From positions 1 to 40,650 of the forward strand of contig CAIWTI010000199.1 of NCBI GenBank assembly GCA_903915545.1: 40,650 nt of DNA. Direction: 5' to 3'. The notes under the pieces were generated by a model, which made no database searches, was not told where the DNA came from, and saw only the letters and a program-made list of their open reading frames with translations. Every line of letters begins with the position of its first letter. Position 1 is the first letter of the stretch. This document shows, piece after piece, positions 1 to 5,477 of this stretch. The position numbers and the translations under genes were made by a program. This stretch comes from an uncultured Actinomycetes bacterium. Its GTDB lineage: Bacteria > Actinomycetota > Thermoleophilia > Gaiellales > Gaiellaceae.

Positions 1-139
1 GCCGGTGCTGCTTGAGGTGCGAGACATCCCAGGCCTCCCAGGACGGGACGTCGGTTTCGAACGTTGCGAAGCCTGTCGCGATGCCAGCGGCGTAAATGCG
101 GGCGACCTCCGGCCAATGTTCAGGCCGGAGGTCGCCCAA
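1..139 (-). CDS. GNAT N-acetyltransferase, phosphinothricin/methionine sulfoximine acetyltransferase-like (partial)
   Basis: The reading frame runs off the window edge; only about 46 N-terminal residues are visible. They include HWPEVARIYAAGIATGFATF followed by an ETDVPSWEAWD segment. This matches the N-terminal third of Bar/PAT and YwnH-type GNAT enzymes, which acetylate the amino group of phosphinothricin or methionine sulfoximine. The acetyl-CoA loop and catalytic part lie outside the window. The start is uncertain. A TTG at 139 gives a family-like beginning (GDLRPEHWPEVA), no ATG or GTG is in frame, and no Shine-Dalgarno sequence is seen. It begins 26 bases after the stop of glnII on the same strand, so co-transcription is likely. 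Because the known substrates of this family are inhibitors of glutamine synthetase, the pairing suggests self-protection or detoxification; that is inference. Confidence 0.72.
   Translation of the reverse strand, partial: MGDLRPEHWPEVARIYAAGIATGFATFETDVPSWEAWDVSHLKQHR
100..137. repeat. Perfect 15-bp inverted repeat overlapping the GNAT start region
   Basis: GGGCGACCTCCGGCC (100-114) and its exact reverse complement (123-137) flank an 8-base loop. The hairpin lies just downstream of the glnII stop and also within the first codons of the GNAT frame. No T-run follows on either strand, so it is not a classical intrinsic terminator. It could stabilise the glnII mRNA 3' end, attenuate read-through, or hide the GNAT start from ribosomes. 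Confidence 0.85.
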
Positions 140-165
140 GGCGACAGACGGAATGTTCGTATTCG

Positions 166-1188
166 TTACGGGGTCGGAACGGTCGCGATCGTCTCGAGAA
201 TGCGACCCGCGATTGCGTACGGATCACCCTGCGAGTTCGGACGACGATCTTCGAGGTAGCCCTTGTAGCCGTCGTTCACGAAGCTGTGGGGCACCCGCAC
301 CGACGCGCCACGATCGGCAACGCCGTAGCTGAACTTGTCGATTGACTGTGTCTCGTGGAGACCCGTGAGGCGCAGGTGGTTGTCCGGCCCGTACACGGCG
401 ATGTGCTCTGCCTTGTACTTGTCGAACGCCGCCATCAGTGCCTCGAAGTACTCCTTGCCACCGGTTTCGCGCATAAACGTCGTCGAGAAGTTGGTGTGCA
501 TGCCGGAGCCGTTCCAGTCGACATCGACGCCGAGCGGCTTGCAGTGCCAGTTGACATCGACGCTGTAGGTCTCGCAGAGGCGCAGTAGGAGGTAGCGGGC
601 GACCCAGACCTCGTCGGCGGCACGCTTCGAACCCTTGCCGAAGATCTGGAACTCCCACTGACCCTTCGCCACTTCGGCATTGATGCCCTCGTGGTTGATG
701 CCGGCCTCGAGGCAGAGGTCGATGTGCTGCTCGACGATCTCGCGGGCGATGTTGCCGACGTTCTTGAAGCCGACGCCGGTGTAGTACTCACCCTGCGGAG
801 GCGGGAAGCCGCCTTCGCCCGGGAAGCCGAGTGGCGCGCCGTCCTGGTACAGGAAGTACTCCTGCTCAAAGCCGAACCAGGTGCCGGGATCGTCCGGGAT
901 CGTCGCGCGCGTGTTGCTCGCATGCGGTGTGCCATCGGGGTTCATGACTTCGCACATCACCAGCACGCCGTTGTCGCGGGCCGGGTCGGGGTACGACGCG
1001 ACCGGCTGCAGCAGACAGTCCGAGTTGCCGCCTGGGGCCTGGCGTGTCGAGCTGCCGTCGAAGTTCCACACGGGCAGATCTTCGAGCGCCGGGAAGGCGT
1101 CGTAGTCCGCAATCTTCGTCTTGCTGCGCAGGCCTGCAACGGGCTCATACCCGTCGAGCCAGATGTATTCGAGCTTGTACTTCGCCAT
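166..1188 (-). CDS. glnII: Glutamine synthetase type II
   Basis: The enzyme makes glutamine from glutamate, ammonia and ATP in the cytosol. The product is 340 residues, the length of the compact eukaryote-like GSII family rather than the 450-plus of GlnA type I. Family motifs in order are WNFDGSST (substrate entry), GFEQEYFL (metal-binding glutamates), NGSGMHTNFST (ATP/ammonium region), DRGASVRVP and EDRRPNSQGDPY (active-site flap and metal ligand). The ATG at 1188 is preceded by GGGAGGAG, a strong Shine-Dalgarno sequence; an upstream in-frame start at 1218 would lie in the terminator tail and is rejected. The gene has its own promoter and a leader terminator, and a PAT-like GNAT follows. No tyrosine adenylylation site is expected for this type. 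Confidence 0.96.
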   Translation of the reverse strand: MAKYKLEYIWLDGYEPVAGLRSKTKIADYDAFPALEDLPVWNFDGSSTRQAPGGNSDCLLQPVASYPDPARDNGVLVMCEVMNPDGTPHASNTRATIPDDPGTWFGFEQEYFLYQDGAPLGFPGEGGFPPPQGEYYTGVGFKNVGNIAREIVEQHIDLCLEAGINHEGINAEVAKGQWEFQIFGKGSKRAADEVWVARYLLLRLCETYSVDVNWHCKPLGVDVDWNGSGMHTNFSTTFMRETGGKEYFEALMAAFDKYKAEHIAVYGPDNHLRLTGLHETQSIDKFSYGVADRGASVRVPHSFVNDGYKGYLEDRRPNSQGDPYAIAGRILETIATVPTP

Positions 1189-1220
1189 TCGGTTCTCCTC
1201 CCGTCGCCAAAAAAGCAAAC

Positions 1221-1256
1221 AAAAAAGCCCGACTCCCCAGGTGGGTTGTCAGGCTT
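1221..1256 (-). terminator. Intrinsic terminator inside the glnII leader (attenuator candidate)
   Basis: Read on the minus strand, AAGCCTGAC pairs with GTCGGGCTT across an internal loop and an inner CCC/GGG stem, and six T follow (1226-1221). A second six-T run is at 1214-1209. The hairpin lies between the glnII promoter and its ribosome-binding site, so it would stop transcription before glnII. A small upstream hairpin (1264-1251: AGGC, loop GACGAA, GCCT) uses the same GCCT bases as the terminator's 5' arm, so the two folds exclude each other. Confidence 0.75.
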
Positions 1257-1291
1257 CGTCGCCTCGGATGCTCGCTCCTAGCGAACGATCC
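1251..1291 (-). promoter_or_regulatory. Structured glnII leader with two hairpins before the terminator
   Basis: Hairpin A (1291-1266) has outer GGAT/ATCC and inner TCGCT/AGCGA arms around AGG. Hairpin B (1264-1251) has a 4-bp stem and a six-base loop GACGAA, and overlaps the terminator arm. Two hairpins with the second overlapping a terminator is the general layout of ANTAR-protein targets. ANTAR loops usually carry A at position 1 and G at position 4. Loop B has the G but not the A, and hairpin A has no clear hexaloop, so assignment is tentative. It does not match the glnA glutamine-riboswitch core that I know. Confidence 0.45.
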
Positions 1292-1300
1292 TGCGGGAAG

Positions 1301-1328
1301 GGTATAGGGGGTCCGTGAGGGCCGTCAA
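1301..1328 (-). promoter_or_regulatory. Sigma70-type promoter of glnII
   Basis: On the minus strand the -35 box TTGACG (1328-1323) and -10 box TATACC (1306-1301) are separated by 16 bases. The predicted transcript begins near 1294, giving a leader of about 105 bases. Just upstream, GTTC (1338-1341) and GAAC (1350-1353) form a short inverted repeat that could be an operator. Confidence 0.65.
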
Positions 1329-1358
1329 ATACGACCGGTTCGATCGTTTGAACGGGGC

Positions 1359-1640
1359 CTAGAGGAAGGTGCGGATCGACTCGCGCTCGACGCGCAGCCC
1401 GATCACTCGCGTGCCGCCATCGATCTGCTCGATCGACTCGGCGGGCACAAGCCGCAAGCGGCGCGGCAGGAAGCCGGAACGAACGGCGAGCGCATCGGGT
1501 GTGTTCGGCGACGAGCCGTACATCGGTGCCTCAACCTTGCCGACGACGCGGCCGCGCGCATCTGCGACGAGGAAGCCTGCGGTGCGACGGAGATCGATTG
1601 CCAGGGCGCTCACGGTTGCAACGCTAGTTCCCGATTGCAT
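1359..1640 (-). CDS. Small PRC-barrel-like protein
   Basis: This 93-residue protein has a hydrophobic strand pattern (GFLVADARGRVVGKVEA, then RRLRLVPAESIEQID and a C-terminal TRVIGLRVERESI) like PRC-barrel domains, beta-barrels found in RimM and in small actinobacterial proteins of unknown role. The ATG at 1640 follows AAGGGG; the in-frame start at 1673 lacks a Shine-Dalgarno sequence. It ends 30 bases upstream of the glnII -35 box, with its own transcription unit likely ending at or reading through the glnII leader. Function is unknown; family assignment is from pattern only. Confidence 0.6.
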   Translation of the reverse strand: MQSGTSVATVSALAIDLRRTAGFLVADARGRVVGKVEAPMYGSSPNTPDALAVRSGFLPRRLRLVPAESIEQIDGGTRVIGLRVERESIRTFL

Positions 1641-1695
1641 GGAATTCCCCTTCAACCGGTAAGCATTTTGCAAGTCCGATGTGCTCTTGCTCTTG

Positions 1696-1709
1696 ATCTT
1701 GAATTCAAG
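1696..1709. repeat. 14-base perfect palindrome upstream of the PRC-barrel-like gene
   Basis: TCTTGAATTCAAGA reads the same on both strands. It lies 56 bases before the PRC-like start, in an AT-richer patch of an otherwise GC-rich gap, a location fitting an operator for a dimeric regulator. Confidence 0.6.
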
Positions 1710-1777
1710 AGGGGGCTCGGCGACTCATGCTTCGTCGACAGGACGGGCCAGGGTGGTGTCAGGCAAGGACGCAGGAA

Positions 1778-1802
1778 GTGTCGATAGCAGCGCTATCGAC
1801 AC
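1778..1802. repeat. 11-bp inverted repeat with 3-base loop
   Basis: GTGTCGATAGC and GCTATCGACAC flank AGC. It lies about 72 bases after the stop of the minus-strand membrane protein gene. It has no T-run, so it may be a transcript-end hairpin or a protein-binding site. Confidence 0.7.
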
Positions 1803-1816
1803 GACCGAGGACGCCG

Positions 1817-1840
1817 CATGACGACGCCCTGGACGTCATG
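1817..1840. repeat. 7-bp inverted repeat CATGACG/CGTCATG
   Basis: CATGACG (1817-1823) and CGTCATG (1834-1840) are separated by 10 bases. It is the third inverted repeat in the 233-base gap between 1641 and 1873, which holds no recognisable gene. Confidence 0.4.
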
Positions 1841-1873
1841 GCGACACAAGACCATGTGTTGCCGTGCCCCCGT

Positions 1874-2296
1874 CTACGAGCCGGGCTTCGCTGACATGAC
1901 CCACCAGGCCGCGGCGAGCGCGACGATGTAGGCGAGCGTCAGGAACATCACGGCGCGTGACTGCCAGGGGCCGCGCGGTGCTTTCGTCCAGGCGTAGGCA
2001 GCACCGACGGCAGCGAGCAGAACGAGCACGGTGCCGGTGCCGAGCGAGGCGCCGATCTTCAGCCAGCGCTCGGTGTTCGGGACGTCTTCTTTGTGCTGTG
2101 CCCATGTCCCGAAGACGACGAGCAGCAGCCACGACGGGAGTGCGACAAGGAGCAGTGAGCGGAATGTCGCGCGGGCGAAGAGTTCGGGGTGCTTGCCGGA
2201 GGTGCCGGCGCGCGACAGGATCAGCGCGGTGAGCACGGCACCGAAGAGCAGCGTTGCCGTAAGGACGTGGATGAAGACGGGAAGCTTCGCGCTCAT
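1874..2296 (-). CDS. DUF2269-like integral membrane protein (second of a pair)
   Basis: The 140-residue product has four predicted membrane helices. The first is near residues 5-27 (VFIHVLTATLLFGAVLTALI), with the intramembrane His and the small-residue pattern typical of DUF2269/YfhL-type membrane proteins. Function is not known. The ATG at 2296 overlaps the stop of the upstream paralogue by 4 bases (ATGA), so the two are translationally coupled and may form a heterodimer; that is inference. Confidence 0.75.
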   Translation of the reverse strand: MSAKLPVFIHVLTATLLFGAVLTALILSRAGTSGKHPELFARATFRSLLLVALPSWLLLVVFGTWAQHKEDVPNTERWLKIGASLGTGTVLVLLAAVGAAYAWTKAPRGPWQSRAVMFLTLAYIVALAAAWWVMSAKPGS

Positions 2297-2772
2297 TGGC
2301 CGGGCTTCCAGACCATCAGGGCGAGGATGATGATGACGAGTACGCCGCTGCCCCGCGAGAGAATGAGGTTCTTCGGGTTGCGCAGGCGAGCACTGAGTTC
2401 GGCACTTGGCTGGTCGCCTTCGCTCGCGAGGCGTTCGGCGAGCTGGCGGGTCTCCCGGTCGGCCTTTCCGCCGATGCCACCAAGTGCCATCGCGGCAATC
2501 CACAGGATGATCGCGAGCAGAACCCACGGTGCGCTGAGCCGGAACTCATGTCCGTGACCGACGAGAGCGAACCCGAGCGTGAGCGTGAGGATCGCGCCAA
2601 CACCGACGAGCGGGACAGCGATTCGGGCGATGCGAAGTAGCGCGGCAATCTCGCTGGGCTTTGTCTGTCCGCGGGCGATCACGCTGACGATGGCCGCGAG
2701 CACTCCGCCTCCGAGGAAGAGAAATGCCCCCGTCACATGCAGGGCGAGCATCCATTCGTACGCGACGATCAC
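2293..2772 (-). CDS. DUF2269-like integral membrane protein (first of a pair)
   Basis: The 159-residue product has four predicted helices. The N-terminus EWMLALHVTGAFLFLGGGVL resembles the DUF2269 first helix with its conserved His-x-x-Gly. A cytosolic segment (KADRETRQLAERLASEGDQP) precedes the last helix. I chose GTG 2772 because it lies 8 bases after a -10-like TACGCT on this strand and keeps the YEW lead-in seen in relatives; ATG 2755 would cut this off. It is co-directional with and overlaps the next gene. Confidence 0.72.
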   Translation of the reverse strand: MIVAYEWMLALHVTGAFLFLGGGVLAAIVSVIARGQTKPSEIAALLRIARIAVPLVGVGAILTLTLGFALVGHGHEFRLSAPWVLLAIILWIAAMALGGIGGKADRETRQLAERLASEGDQPSAELSARLRNPKNLILSRGSGVLVIIILALMVWKPGQ

Positions 2773-2780
2773 GAGGGCGC

Positions 2781-2790
2781 AGCGTACGCT
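2781..2790. promoter_or_regulatory. Palindromic AGCGTACGCT: candidate shared -10 for two divergent genes
   Basis: The perfect 10-base palindrome contains TACGCT on both strands. On the plus strand it ends 9 bases before the kinase ATG (2800); on the minus strand it ends 8 bases before GTG 2772. The whole gap between the genes is only 27 bases, so both promoters must overlap. It could also be an operator. Confidence 0.45.
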
Positions 2791-2799
2791 TCGTCGCGG

Positions 2800-4233
2800 A
2801 TGGATGTTCGAGAACGTCACCTGCGGTTGCTGACCGACACGATCGAGGCGGTCAATTCGACCCTCGATTTGGAAGAGGTGCTGTCGCAAGTTGCGTCGAA
2901 AGTCGCGAACGCGCTGCACGCTGACGCGTGTTTTGTCTACCTCTACGACGAGCGTGCGGGCGAGCTGGTGCTTCGGGCGACCCACGGCACGAGCGTCGAC
3001 GAGATGAGCCACCGGCCGCGGATGCGGCCAGGGGAGGGCATCACGGGTTCGGCGGCTGCGCAGCGTGGGCCAGTGATGATCGCGACGCAGGCGCACCTCG
3101 ACCCTCGTTTCAAGAACTTCCCGAATCTTCCGGAGGACGAGTACGAGTCGATCCTCGCCGTGCCGATCCTTGCCCGCGGGGAACGGCTCGAGGGCGCACT
3201 CAACGTGCGGACGAAGACCGCTTACACGTTCACCGATGCCGAGATCGAGCTGCTCCTTGCGATCGCGGCGCAGGTTGCCCAGTCGATCGAACACGCGAAG
3301 CTCTACGCCGAGGCACAGCGGCGTGTCCAGGAGCTTGAGGCGCTTGCGCGGATCTCGGAGGCGGTCTCAGAGTCGCTCTACCTCGAGGAGTCACTCGAGG
3401 CGGTCGTGAAGACGACGGTGGATGCGCTCTCGGCGACGGGTGCCGCGCTCGTCCTTGAGGACGGCAAGATCGCGTGGCCTGAAGGTACGGCTGATGTGTA
3501 CGCAATCCGTTCGCCCCTGCGGTGGCGAGGCAGGACGATCGGTGAGCTTGTTGCCGACCGTGCGACGCCGTTCAACGACGACGACGAAGAGATGCTCGCC
3601 TCGATCGCACAACACGCTGCTGTCGCGCTTGAGCATGGTCGCGCGGTACTGCGCGGCGTACTCGCCCAAGAGATTCACCACCGTGTGAAGAACAACCTCC
3701 AGACGGTCGCATCGCTGCTCCGCTTGCAGGCGCGTCAGCCGGGCGTCGACGCACGCAAGGCGCTTGAGGATTCGGTCAATCGGATCCTCGCGATCGCTGC
3801 GGTTCACGAGGTGTTGACCGAGCGGCGTGACGACGATGCTGACCTGTCAGAGCTGCTCGAACGGCTTCGAGCAACGCTCGTTCAGGGCGTTGGTGCTGGT
3901 CGAGAAGTCGAAGCGAACCTCGCGACCGTCTACCTCGCCGGTCAGCGGGCAACCTCGCTGGCGCTGATCTTCTCGGAGCTGCTCGGTAACGCGATCGAGC
4001 ACGGCGGCCCTCACATCCGTGTCGATCTCACAGCCGCCGATGGTGCCGCCGAGGCACTGCTCACCGTGTCTGACGACGGACCCGGCCTGCCGGCCGAGCA
4101 GGTCGACGGCACGGGCCTCTCAATCGTGAAGGCTCTTGTCCGCGACGAGCTGCGCGGCACACTCGATTTCATTTCAGGCACGGGGCCAGGCGACGCGGGG
4201 ATGCGCGCCGAAGTTCGATTCCCCTTGGGCTAA
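2800..4233 (+). CDS. GAF-domain sensor histidine kinase, HisKA_2 type
   Basis: This cytosolic two-component sensor has 477 residues and no membrane segment. Domains: GAF about 20-165, a second weaker GAF about 180-285, HisKA_2 about 288-360 with EIHHRVKNNLQ (phospho-acceptor probably His294), and an HATPase with ELLGNAIEH and DDGPGL, then GTGLSIV. HisKA_2 kinases commonly work with ANTAR output regulators (EutW-EutV type), and such a regulator is encoded at 4594, separated only by an opposed small gene. The GAF ligand cannot be told from sequence. The start is set by the divergent gene and a -10-like TACGCT nine bases upstream; an earlier in-frame start at 2737 would overlap the divergent gene. 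Confidence 0.9.
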   Translation: MDVRERHLRLLTDTIEAVNSTLDLEEVLSQVASKVANALHADACFVYLYDERAGELVLRATHGTSVDEMSHRPRMRPGEGITGSAAAQRGPVMIATQAHLDPRFKNFPNLPEDEYESILAVPILARGERLEGALNVRTKTAYTFTDAEIELLLAIAAQVAQSIEHAKLYAEAQRRVQELEALARISEAVSESLYLEESLEAVVKTTVDALSATGAALVLEDGKIAWPEGTADVYAIRSPLRWRGRTIGELVADRATPFNDDDEEMLASIAQHAAVALEHGRAVLRGVLAQEIHHRVKNNLQTVASLLRLQARQPGVDARKALEDSVNRILAIAAVHEVLTERRDDDADLSELLERLRATLVQGVGAGREVEANLATVYLAGQRATSLALIFSELLGNAIEHGGPHIRVDLTAADGAAEALLTVSDDGPGLPAEQVDGTGLSIVKALVRDELRGTLDFISGTGPGDAGMRAEVRFPLG

Positions 4234-4237
4234 CGCC

Positions 4238-4513
4238 CTATTCGCCCTGGGGCAGGAAACCGAAGTGGAAGTGGTCGCCGTGGGCTTCCACATCCAGAAT
4301 CTGGTCGTCGAGCAGCTCAGCGGCTGCGGGATCGAGGAAGACCCGGGCGCCGTCACGTTCGACGACAACGTCGCCGTCGGCAGGGCCGTCGGCTTCGTCG
4401 ACCTGGATCTCAGCCTCTTCTTCGCCCTCGTCGATCGCGGTGAAGCGGAGTCCGCCACCGTCCTCACAGATGGGGCGGAGCGACTCGACGGCTTCGTCTG
4501 TGAGTTCAAGCAT
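4238..4513 (-). CDS. HesB/IscA-like protein lacking the Fe-S cysteines
   Basis: The 91-residue product starts MLELTDEAVESLRPICEDGG and continues with a GLRFTAID strand and a DGARVFLDPAAAELLDDQIL segment, the HesB/IscA fold order. The three cysteines (one internal, CxC at the C-terminus) that bind iron-sulfur clusters in IscA/ErpA are absent: the only Cys is in the first helix, and the end is HGDHFHFGFLPQGE. It cannot be a standard A-type carrier; the closing His cluster might bind a metal. ATG 4513 follows AGGGTGGG. It converges on the kinase (4-base gap) and diverges from the response regulator. Confidence 0.7.
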   Translation of the reverse strand: MLELTDEAVESLRPICEDGGGLRFTAIDEGEEEAEIQVDEADGPADGDVVVERDGARVFLDPAAAELLDDQILDVEAHGDHFHFGFLPQGE

Positions 4514-4581
4514 GGCGCCCACCCTAGCTGAGGGTGAGGGGGAATCGTGCGCCTGGTGTGCGGGGGCGTACGGGCCGCTCC

Positions 4582-4587
4582 TACACT
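4582..4587 (+). promoter_or_regulatory. -10 box for leaderless transcription of the ANTAR regulator
   Basis: TACACT ends 6 bases before the GTG at 4594, so the transcript would begin at or next to the start codon. No Shine-Dalgarno sequence is present, which fits. A clear -35 box is not seen. Confidence 0.5.
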
Positions 4588-4593
4588 TCGGCC

Positions 4594-5163
4594 GTGCGCA
4601 TTCTGATTGCTGAAGACGAGACGATCATCCGGCTCGACCTGCGAGGACTTCTCGAGAAGGCGGGTTACGAGGTTGTCGGTGAGGCGCGTGACGGCGAAGA
4701 GGCTGTTGCGCTCGCTGCCGAGCTCGAACCGGATCTCGCGATCATGGATGTGAAGATGCCTCGACTCGACGGAATCGAGGCGGCGCGTCGGATCCTTGAG
4801 GCGCGGCCGATTCCGGTTGTGATGCTCACCGCGTTTGGCCAGCCCGATCTCGTCGCGCGGGCAGTCGAGGTTGGCGTGTTCGGGTACCTCGTCAAGCCGT
4901 TCCGTGAGCAGGATGTCGTCCCGGCGATCGAGGCAGCACGTGCGCGGTACGAAGAGCTCGCGGCGGTGCGCGGAGAGGTCGACACGCTCAACGAAGCGTT
5001 GATTGCGCGCAAGGCGATCGAACGAGCCAAGGGGCTGTTGATGGAGAAGGAGAAGCTCAGTGAAGGGGATGCGTTCGCGCGACTCCGTAAGGCGAGCCAG
5101 GTCTCGGGCCGTCCGCTTCGGGTGATCGCTGAGGCGGTCATCGCGACGCTGGAGGTGTCGTGA
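4594..5163 (+). CDS. Response regulator with ANTAR RNA-binding output domain
   Basis: The 189-residue product has a receiver domain (about 1-120) with acidic pair E7/D8, phospho-acceptor Asp52 in IMDVKMP, Thr79 and Lys101 in LVKPF. A linker helix follows, then an ANTAR domain (about 130-186: ARKAIERAKGLLMEKEKLSE and the following three-helix pattern). ANTAR proteins bind paired RNA hairpins and prevent transcription termination; the phosphorylated dimer is active. The likely partner is the HisKA_2 kinase at 2800. The nearest visible terminator-containing leader is that of glnII. GTG 4594 is chosen because VRILIAEDE is the normal receiver start and a -10 box sits 6 bases upstream. clpS overlaps its stop. 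Confidence 0.93.
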   Translation: MRILIAEDETIIRLDLRGLLEKAGYEVVGEARDGEEAVALAAELEPDLAIMDVKMPRLDGIEAARRILEARPIPVVMLTAFGQPDLVARAVEVGVFGYLVKPFREQDVVPAIEAARARYEELAAVRGEVDTLNEALIARKAIERAKGLLMEKEKLSEGDAFARLRKASQVSGRPLRVIAEAVIATLEVS

Positions 5164-5450
5164 GCACGGCTATGCCACCGCTTGAGCGCCTCGACACTGG
5201 GTCGGGGACGGGCCTTGGTGCTGCGTGGCGGGTGATCGTCTTGAACGACGATCACAACACGTTCGAGGGTGTTGCGTTTGCGCTCGCGCAGACGATTCCC
5301 GGTGTCGATTACGAGCGCGGCTTGAAGTTCGCAAACCAGATTCACGCGTCCGGTCAGGCGATCGTGTGGTCGGGCCATCAGGAGCTTGCTGAGCTGTATC
5401 ACTCGGAGCTTGAGGCAAAGGGCCTCACGATGGCTCCGCTAGAGACCTAG
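5160..5450 (+). CDS. clpS: ATP-dependent Clp protease adaptor ClpS
   Basis: ClpS delivers N-degron substrates to the ClpAP/ClpCP protease. The 96-residue product has a short disordered N-terminus, then the ClpS core WRVIVLNDDHNTFEGV, in which the NDD acidic residues form the N-degron pocket, and the ASGQAIVWSG and AELYHSELEAKGL helices. Its GTG start overlaps the stop of the ANTAR regulator (GTGA), so the two are translationally coupled. That pairing is unusual, since clpS is usually beside clpA/clpC or a transcriptional regulator. Confidence 0.92.
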   Translation: MSTAMPPLERLDTGSGTGLGAAWRVIVLNDDHNTFEGVAFALAQTIPGVDYERGLKFANQIHASGQAIVWSGHQELAELYHSELEAKGLTMAPLET

Positions 5451-5466
5451 GCGCCTGAGTCCTAGG
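5446..5466. terminator. Possible bidirectional hairpin between clpS and the ABC-F gene
   Basis: Two CCTAGG copies (each self-complementary) flank 9 bases right at the clpS stop, where two genes converge with a 27-base gap. There is no T-run, so any terminator role is weak. The second copy's position may be off by one base. Confidence 0.3.
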
Positions 5467-5477
5467 AAACAGCGCCG

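Noticed and set aside
100-137. Classical intrinsic terminator for glnII
   Set aside because: The stem is perfect, but there is no T-run on the minus-strand side and the sequence is translated as a GNAT N-terminus, so it is listed as a repeat.
1186-1293. glnA-type glutamine riboswitch in the glnII leader
   Set aside because: The leader has CGTTC but not the paired GAACG or the conserved ACGGAAGUAGG core I know for that class, so only an unassigned attenuator is claimed.
2293-3294. 333-codon minus-strand frame beginning inside the kinase gene
   Set aside because: Only the part from GTG 2772 has a membrane-protein pattern; the rest is antisense to the GAF domain.
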